In this document: piece by piece, positions 60,577 to 64,000 of the stretch
Position numbering within the stretch: position 1 is the stretch's first letter
Layout: each line of letters opens with the position of its first letter
Source of the DNA: Cloeon dipterum
Taxonomy: Eukaryota > Arthropoda > Insecta > Ephemeroptera > Baetidae
NCBI RefSeq assembly: GCF_949628265.1
Contig: NC_088786.1
Location: forward strand, 15,996,001 to 16,060,000
Direction of reading: 5' to 3'
DNA length: 64,000 nucleotides
The notes under the pieces: model-generated
The model's input: only the letters and a program-made list of their open reading frames with translations
What the model was told of the DNA's origin: nothing
Databases searched by the model: none
Program-made: the position numbers and the translations under genes

Positions 60577-63500
60577 TTAGCTCTGCTTTTCTTTGTCAGC
60601 AGGCGGCTCCTCTTCTGTCTCAGCCTTTTCCATGATAGCTGCAGTGGCGGCTGGTGCACTAGGTTCAGGTATTGGCAAAATTTGTTTGGCCATCAACTGC
60701 TGCAGGCAGACCATCATGAACGCAGCGACTAGAAATGGGCTCAATCGATAGAGGGAGACAGGAGCAAAGATGAGCCCCAAGGCAGCAACTCCAAAGAGGA
60801 TTCCACTCATTTCTTGGCCGTGTTTCCTGATCAAACAAAAATTTAGTAACCAAAGTGTTGCGAGATATTTTTTAAAGTGGGAATATAATCTTGGTTGATT
60901 GATAGGATATTATATTCTATAAATAAATAAGCGACCAGCATCAGGAGAAACACAAAGGCAAATGTATAGTGTAACCAGCTTGTCTCTGGCTAATTATTGC
61001 TGAAAATATAATAAATGGTGACAAGGACAAGTTGCACAGATCTATTTTCAACATGTAGAAAGGAACTGATTTTGAAAGATTGGTTGCGGTATTTCATCTA
61101 TCAGAAAATCTGGTTGAAACATAAAAAAGATTTTCCACTTTTAAAATGCTCAGAATGATAATGGTTCATCAATTCAATCACAATACTTACAAATATTGAC
61201 GGGGCATCTGTCGCTGCCACAAGACAGGGGCGCATACACATAGAGCTAAGGCGGCAGCCAATGATGGGTCTGGGCTGAGACGAGTTTCAAATCTGGAAAA
61301 TAATCCATTTAAATTTAGTGAGCCAGAGAAAAAACATTAAGGCATCTTACGGAAAAGCTCGCGCCCATGCTAGCGCACAAGGTGCGTGCAGACCAGTCGT
61401 GACCGCCCACAGCAGCAGCCCAGTGCAGTGGAAGTGAAGTTCAGAGAGGAAAGTTTCAGAACGGCCCCAAATCTCAGTTCGCTGGCCTTTGATTAACCGC
61501 AGAGGCACTTTAAGCAGCTCTTCCAAGTATTCTTCATACATTTTGACAACCTGACCAAAACAAAGAGATTAAATTTAATAATTGGAATGATCTGAAAATA
61601 GATACCAAGAGAAAGTAGAAACATAACCCAGCAGCGAGGGCAAGGGCCCCGCATGTTGCATACGCCAGCGCAACAAGTAAGAAAGCCACAGCCCATGGCA
61701 ACTTTGCAAACGTCCCAAGAACCCATTCAGACCAACGGAAGCCGCCAAAGATGGACCTCGAAATGAACCTAGTAGTTTTGATTAGTGTTATAAATGATAT
61801 CTGATTTTTAATTAAATCAATTTTTCAAAATTACCTGACCAAAATTTTGTTGGCAGTTGTGCCCCAAACAACAACTGCGATCCAAATTGCAAGTCCAAAG
61901 ACGTACGCAGCAAAAGATGCTACACAGTACAAGATAAGAGGTAGAAAGAACATGTCCAGTCCTTGAGAGTACAGCAAGATCCAATCTGACGAGGGAAAGA
62001 TTTTGGCAACTGGTCCCAACCTGGAAACGCCGTTTTAAATTTTAATAATTCTAATCATCACACAAAGTTGCCAAAAAATAGTGAAAAGCTGTTAAAAATC
62101 AATCAACTTAAAATTACCTTAAAATATGCACAGCGATTTTCAAGATTGGCATGAGAAAGTAGGGTTTTGACCCAGAGGCAATTGCGGAGTGAAATGCTAT
62201 GCATGTTTGTCCTTCAGCAACACCATTCAGTTGAGCCCTAAGAGCTAAAAGCAAGACTGCAACAAGATAGGCCGGCAACTGAGGTGCGTAGAATCTGACT
62301 AACTGGCCCAGGATCATCGCTGGCGATGGCTCAATTCTGAAAAATCCCAAATTATTCGTAAACTTCAATCATAAACATAACTATTACTTGATATTGTAAG
62401 TACAAGCAGGGTCGAGCTGCAGCGTTACATGAGCAATTTCAGTTTTTTCGATTCCATTGGGACGGAGTAGGTGCAGTTTGAGCGGGAGACTCTGAGAAAC
62501 TGATGAGCTGCAAAAATCTCCATTTTTCTCTTATGTCTTTTTAATATGTATTTAAGTTTACGTCACAAAGGCGTGAGAATCTTCTGTACTCCAATCTGTA
62601 GCTAGAGTGGCCACTGCGTGATGATTTTGAGCGGCGCAGTTCGCTTCAAATACCAGATTCGCGGCGTGCCAAGCTTTTTCCAAGGTTGGCAATTGCAGCT
62701 GATAGTACAGAGCGCCAACCGATGTCACTTCCACGACATCCACAGGGCTTCTTGAATATATCGAGGGAAGTGAGTTCACTTGCAAAATCCTTTCTTGCCT
62801 TGAAAACACGTCGATATTGAGTACCACCTGTAAATATGTTAAACCATTGTTATCAGAAATCAAGTGGATTTATTATTCAACTGTTCTTTTTGAACGTTTG
62901 GCTTTCTTTTTTGACCTCTGCAAGTCAGGATAATTCATTAGGCATCTTCAAATGTACATAAGATAGTTTACCTCATTGCTGGAGGGAGGAACTCTGACAA
63001 CCACATGACTAAAACCTTGTTTCTTCAGTGAATGAAGGTTGAATGTGACACTTTTGCGTCGCTTCATGAGGGAAGGTACAAATTTTGTAAAGTTCGACAA
63101 ATTCATTCCAGTCTCGCTAAAAAAGGGAACAAAAATTGTACTGTCTGTCTCACTATAAGGCTACTGCTTCACTAACCACATGCGGACGTGCTTGTAAACC
63201 AAGTCAGCATTACAACCGTAAACCCAATCGCGCCTTTCAATTCCGATAGCTTCAATAGATACAAATTCGTGTTTGAGATCATTTGGCACTATCCTAACCA
63301 TGATGTACACAGGTTTCTTCAAATGGGTTTCCTTCACTGTGAATTGCCGACGCAAGTATTCTCGCCACTCGCCTTCTTTGTCAAAATCGGCGTTTGACGG
63401 GTAGAATGCTGATACTACCCGTTTGCCAAAATTACGCTGAAAATAATTAACAATAATTGTTACTTAGGACACAAAAGAGTTTCCCTTGCATTACATTTAA

Positions 63501-64000
63501 TAGGTGGTAGCTGAAGGCCTCATACATAATCTGTGGGTCATTTGAGAGAAGTTTTGTCTTTGAGTCAACCGAGTCAAACAAAGCTCTAGCAAGTGAGAGC
63601 ACAAGTTGTTTGCACCACAGAATGCACAGGTGGTCAGCAGACACCCAAACGGCTGGCACAGCTGTACTCTGAAATTATGCAAAATATTAAAAGATTAAAA
63701 GCTACTAAATTAATGGCACACTGTGCCTTATTATCATCAGTTAGTATAAACATTAAAATTAAATTTTTTATTCTTGCTATCATATTTAAAAATGAGTTAA
63801 AACTACCAATGTCGAAATATTTCCTTGAAGTGTGAGTCCTGATCTAACAAGTAGATCCCTGTGGCCACCGCCGACAGAAACCAACAATCTGTTGGAATCC
63901 CCTACTTCCCAGAAAGTGTTGACCTTCTGATAGTAGGAGGCAACATAGGGGTCCAGCATCATCACTGGACTCGCGTGAGGGGTAGCCAAAGTGAGGACAG
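60577..64000 (-). CDS. PGAP1: GPI inositol-deacylase PGAP1, C-terminal part (5' end outside window)
   Basis: Twelve minus-strand exons are visible: 64000-63807 (cut by the window edge), 63668-63495, 63436-63177, 63116-62972, 62827-62562, 62507-62388, 62336-62118, 62020-61835, 61768-61606, 61550-61351, 61292-61191 and 60826-60577. They keep phase and encode about 759 residues. Diagnostic blocks are LATPHASPVMMLDPYVASYY, LLVSVGGGHRDLLVRSGLTL and VWVSADHLCILWCKQL, all typical of PGAP1. The rest is a lumenal beta-rich region followed by a multipass membrane region (LPAYLVAVLLLAL, AVAFLLVALAYATCGALAL, GVAALGLIFAPVSLYRL) and an acidic cytosolic tail ending KEKQS. The enzyme removes the inositol acyl chain from GPI-anchored proteins in the ER. 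The lipase serine motif lies upstream of the window. Confidence 0.95.

Noticed and set aside
1..64000. CRISPR arrays, bacterial operons, rRNA or tRNA genes
   Set aside because: No regularly spaced direct repeats, no Shine-Dalgarno-type gene starts and no tRNA-like box pairs were seen; introns show the DNA is eukaryotic.

Overview
The window is a piece of animal nuclear genome, most likely arthropod (hexapod or crustacean). Its genes are split by short GT-AG introns. Non-coding DNA is AT-rich with scattered GC-rich blocks, and genes lie on both strands without operons. A neuropeptide F precursor ending in GRPRF-Gly-Lys-Arg marks a protostome. The species cannot be fixed from sequence alone.

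Layout: 1-7.1 kb shows no supported gene, only one copy of a dispersed repeat. At 7.1-9.4 kb (+) is a two-exon gene for a small single-pass membrane protein I do not recognise. 9.4-20.9 kb is gene-poor, with a (GA)n tract and a GC-rich block at 16.3-16.9 kb. At 20.9-25.0 kb (+) is an eight-exon gene for a Golgi-type STELLO/DUF288 glycosyltransferase-like protein. At 26.1-29.0 kb (-) is a neuropeptide F gene. At 32.7-34.4 kb (+) is CRYZL1. At 34.6-47.7 kb (-) is a long gene for a divergent HMG-box transcription factor with an optional prion-like exon and two possible last exons. At 48.3-53.8 kb (+) is GOPC. One of its introns contains a complete opposite-strand gene for a secreted coiled-coil protein. 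At 54.2-57.7 kb (-) is vitamin K-dependent gamma-carboxylase (GGCX). At 58.9-59.9 kb (+) is TRAPPC3. At 60.6-64 kb (-) is the 3' two-thirds of PGAP1, which runs off the window.

Several products belong to the secretory pathway: TRAPPC3 (vesicle tethering), GOPC (trans-Golgi PDZ adaptor), PGAP1 (GPI-anchor remodelling in the ER), GGCX (ER carboxylase) and the STELLO-like protein (Golgi). Clustering is probably incidental, but GOPC and the HMG gene share a 0.5-kb head-to-head promoter with a consensus E2F site. GOPC/GGCX and CRYZL1/HMG end tail-to-tail with close or overlapping 3' ends.

Exon models were built by hand from splice sites, reading-frame continuity and remembered family sequences. 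Internal junctions were checked for phase; UTR ends are guesses. The most interesting items are the animal STELLO-like gene, the HMG-box gene with its isoform architecture, the unrecognised nested secreted coiled-coil gene (with a GC-AG intron), and a three-copy SINE-like repeat family.
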